Assembly: GCA_946405045.1 (NCBI GenBank)
Contig: CAMJFV010000139.1
Location: 1 to 5,917 of the forward strand
Source of the DNA: an uncultured Bacteroidales bacterium
GTDB taxonomy: Bacteria; Bacteroidota; Bacteroidia; Bacteroidales; Paludibacteraceae
Direction: 5' to 3'
Length of the DNA: 5,917 bases
Below, in pieces: positions 5,666-5,917 of this stretch (positions within the stretch are counted from its first letter, which is position 1; every line of letters begins with the position of its first letter). A program made the position numbers and the translations under genes. A model generated the notes under the pieces. It was given only the letters and a program-made list of their open reading frames with translations. It was not told where the DNA came from and did not search any database.

Positions 5666-5917
5666 ATTCTGATATTAGTTTTCTGCGGTATGAGTATTTT
5701 TCAGCCAACTCTTTTTTGCCACATAATCTGTATGTAAATTCTCCGATCAAAAGGAGAGATTTAGTCAAAATGTTTGCGACCTTAAAATGCCATAATGGCA
5801 TTGTTTTTAAGAAGTAATTTTTTCTACTTTGCATAATGAACCTTTCTCTTTTTGAGTTGAGACTAATACTTGTACCTTCTAAATGTTGTATTATAGCTGA
5901 TGGTTCGTTGACGATTT
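5658..5917 (-). CDS. C-terminal end of a probable glycosyltransferase family 2 protein, cut by the window edge
   Basis: An open frame enters from the right edge and gives 85 residues ending LISEYE before a TAA stop. It begins IVNEPSAIIQHLEGTS, then SRKNYFLKTMPLWHF, a hydrophobic stretch ANILTKSLLLIGEF and a basic tail. The P-x(4)-HLEGTS block followed by a basic, aromatic RKNYF segment resembles the C-terminal end of family 2, rhamnosyltransferase-like (WbbL-type) enzymes. There an H-x-x-G-x-S turn and a Y-F segment follow the catalytic core. The catalytic DxD part lies outside the window, so this is a resemblance, not a firm assignment. The stop overlaps the start of the downstream family 4 glycosyltransferase by 8 bp, so both are very likely in one operon and in the same glycan pathway. 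Confidence 0.68.
   Translation of the reverse strand, partial: IVNEPSAIIQHLEGTSISLNSKRERFIMQSRKNYFLKTMPLWHFKVANILTKSLLLIGEFTYRLCGKKELAEKYSYRRKLISEYE

Noticed and set aside
5786..5802. Perfect inverted repeat AATGCCAT-A-ATGGCATT followed on the plus strand by GTTTTT, resembling an intrinsic terminator.
   Set aside because: It lies inside the family 2-like coding region, the stem is short (about 6 bp with a realistic loop), and no plus-strand gene exists that it could terminate.
5088..5817. Three plus-strand frames of 61-70 codons opposite the two upstream glycosyltransferase genes.
   Set aside because: They are antisense to strongly supported coding regions, with no domain, no promoter and no independent support.
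1..5917. CRISPR array, tRNA/rRNA genes, insertion sequences or a defence system.
   Set aside because: No spaced direct repeats, no RNA gene signatures, no transposase or terminal repeats, and every gene is explained by glycan or cell-wall functions.

Overview
The window is an AT-rich, densely packed stretch of what looks like a Bacteroidales genome (Bacteroides, Parabacteroides, Prevotella or a relative). The placement rests on four points. The M23 peptidase has the architecture and wording typical of Bacteroidetes homologues, such as SRISSKF, RRPHHGVDYAAP and GPHLDFRVYKNG. The DUF5672-type protein is common in their surface-glycan loci. Shine-Dalgarno sequences are absent before most starts. 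The only clear promoter-like element matches the Bacteroidetes -7 box TAnnTTTG. Genus and species cannot be fixed from the sequence alone.

All six genes lie on the minus strand, so transcription runs from high to low coordinates. In transcription order they are: (1) the C-terminal end of a probable family 2 glycosyltransferase, cut by the right window edge (5658 to 5917); (2) a complete family 4 glycosyltransferase (4616-5665), whose start overlaps the stop of gene 1 by 8 bp; (3) an 80-bp gap holding a candidate promoter, then a LysM-like/M23 zinc endopeptidase (3192-4535); (4) a 12-TM O-antigen ligase/polymerase-family protein with a large soluble C-terminal domain (1288-3186), starting 5 bp after gene 3; (5) a DUF5672-type putative glycosyltransferase (522-1304), overlapping gene 4 by 17 bp; (6) the N-terminal half of another family 4 glycosyltransferase (1 to 513), starting 8 bp after gene 5 and cut by the left edge. 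Nothing credible is encoded on the plus strand. I see no tRNA, rRNA, CRISPR array, insertion sequence or non-coding stretch over 300 bases.

Taken together this is part of a surface-polysaccharide locus (LPS/O-antigen-like, capsule, or a protein-linked glycan). Three or four glycosyltransferases would build a repeat unit or oligosaccharide on the cytoplasmic side. The ligase-family membrane protein would polymerise it or transfer it to its acceptor in the periplasm. No flippase, initiating transferase or sugar-nucleotide gene falls inside the window. The outlier is the murein endopeptidase in the middle, which has its own candidate promoter and a questionable annotated start. It may be a housekeeping-type cell-wall gene embedded in the glycan operon, or a functional partner that opens peptidoglycan for glycan export. 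The sequence cannot decide this. The region mostly looks like a normal glycan locus. The points worth a second look are the peptidase (its start, its HxD active-site variant and its context), the extra C-terminal domain of the ligase, and the uncharacterised DUF5672 enzyme.
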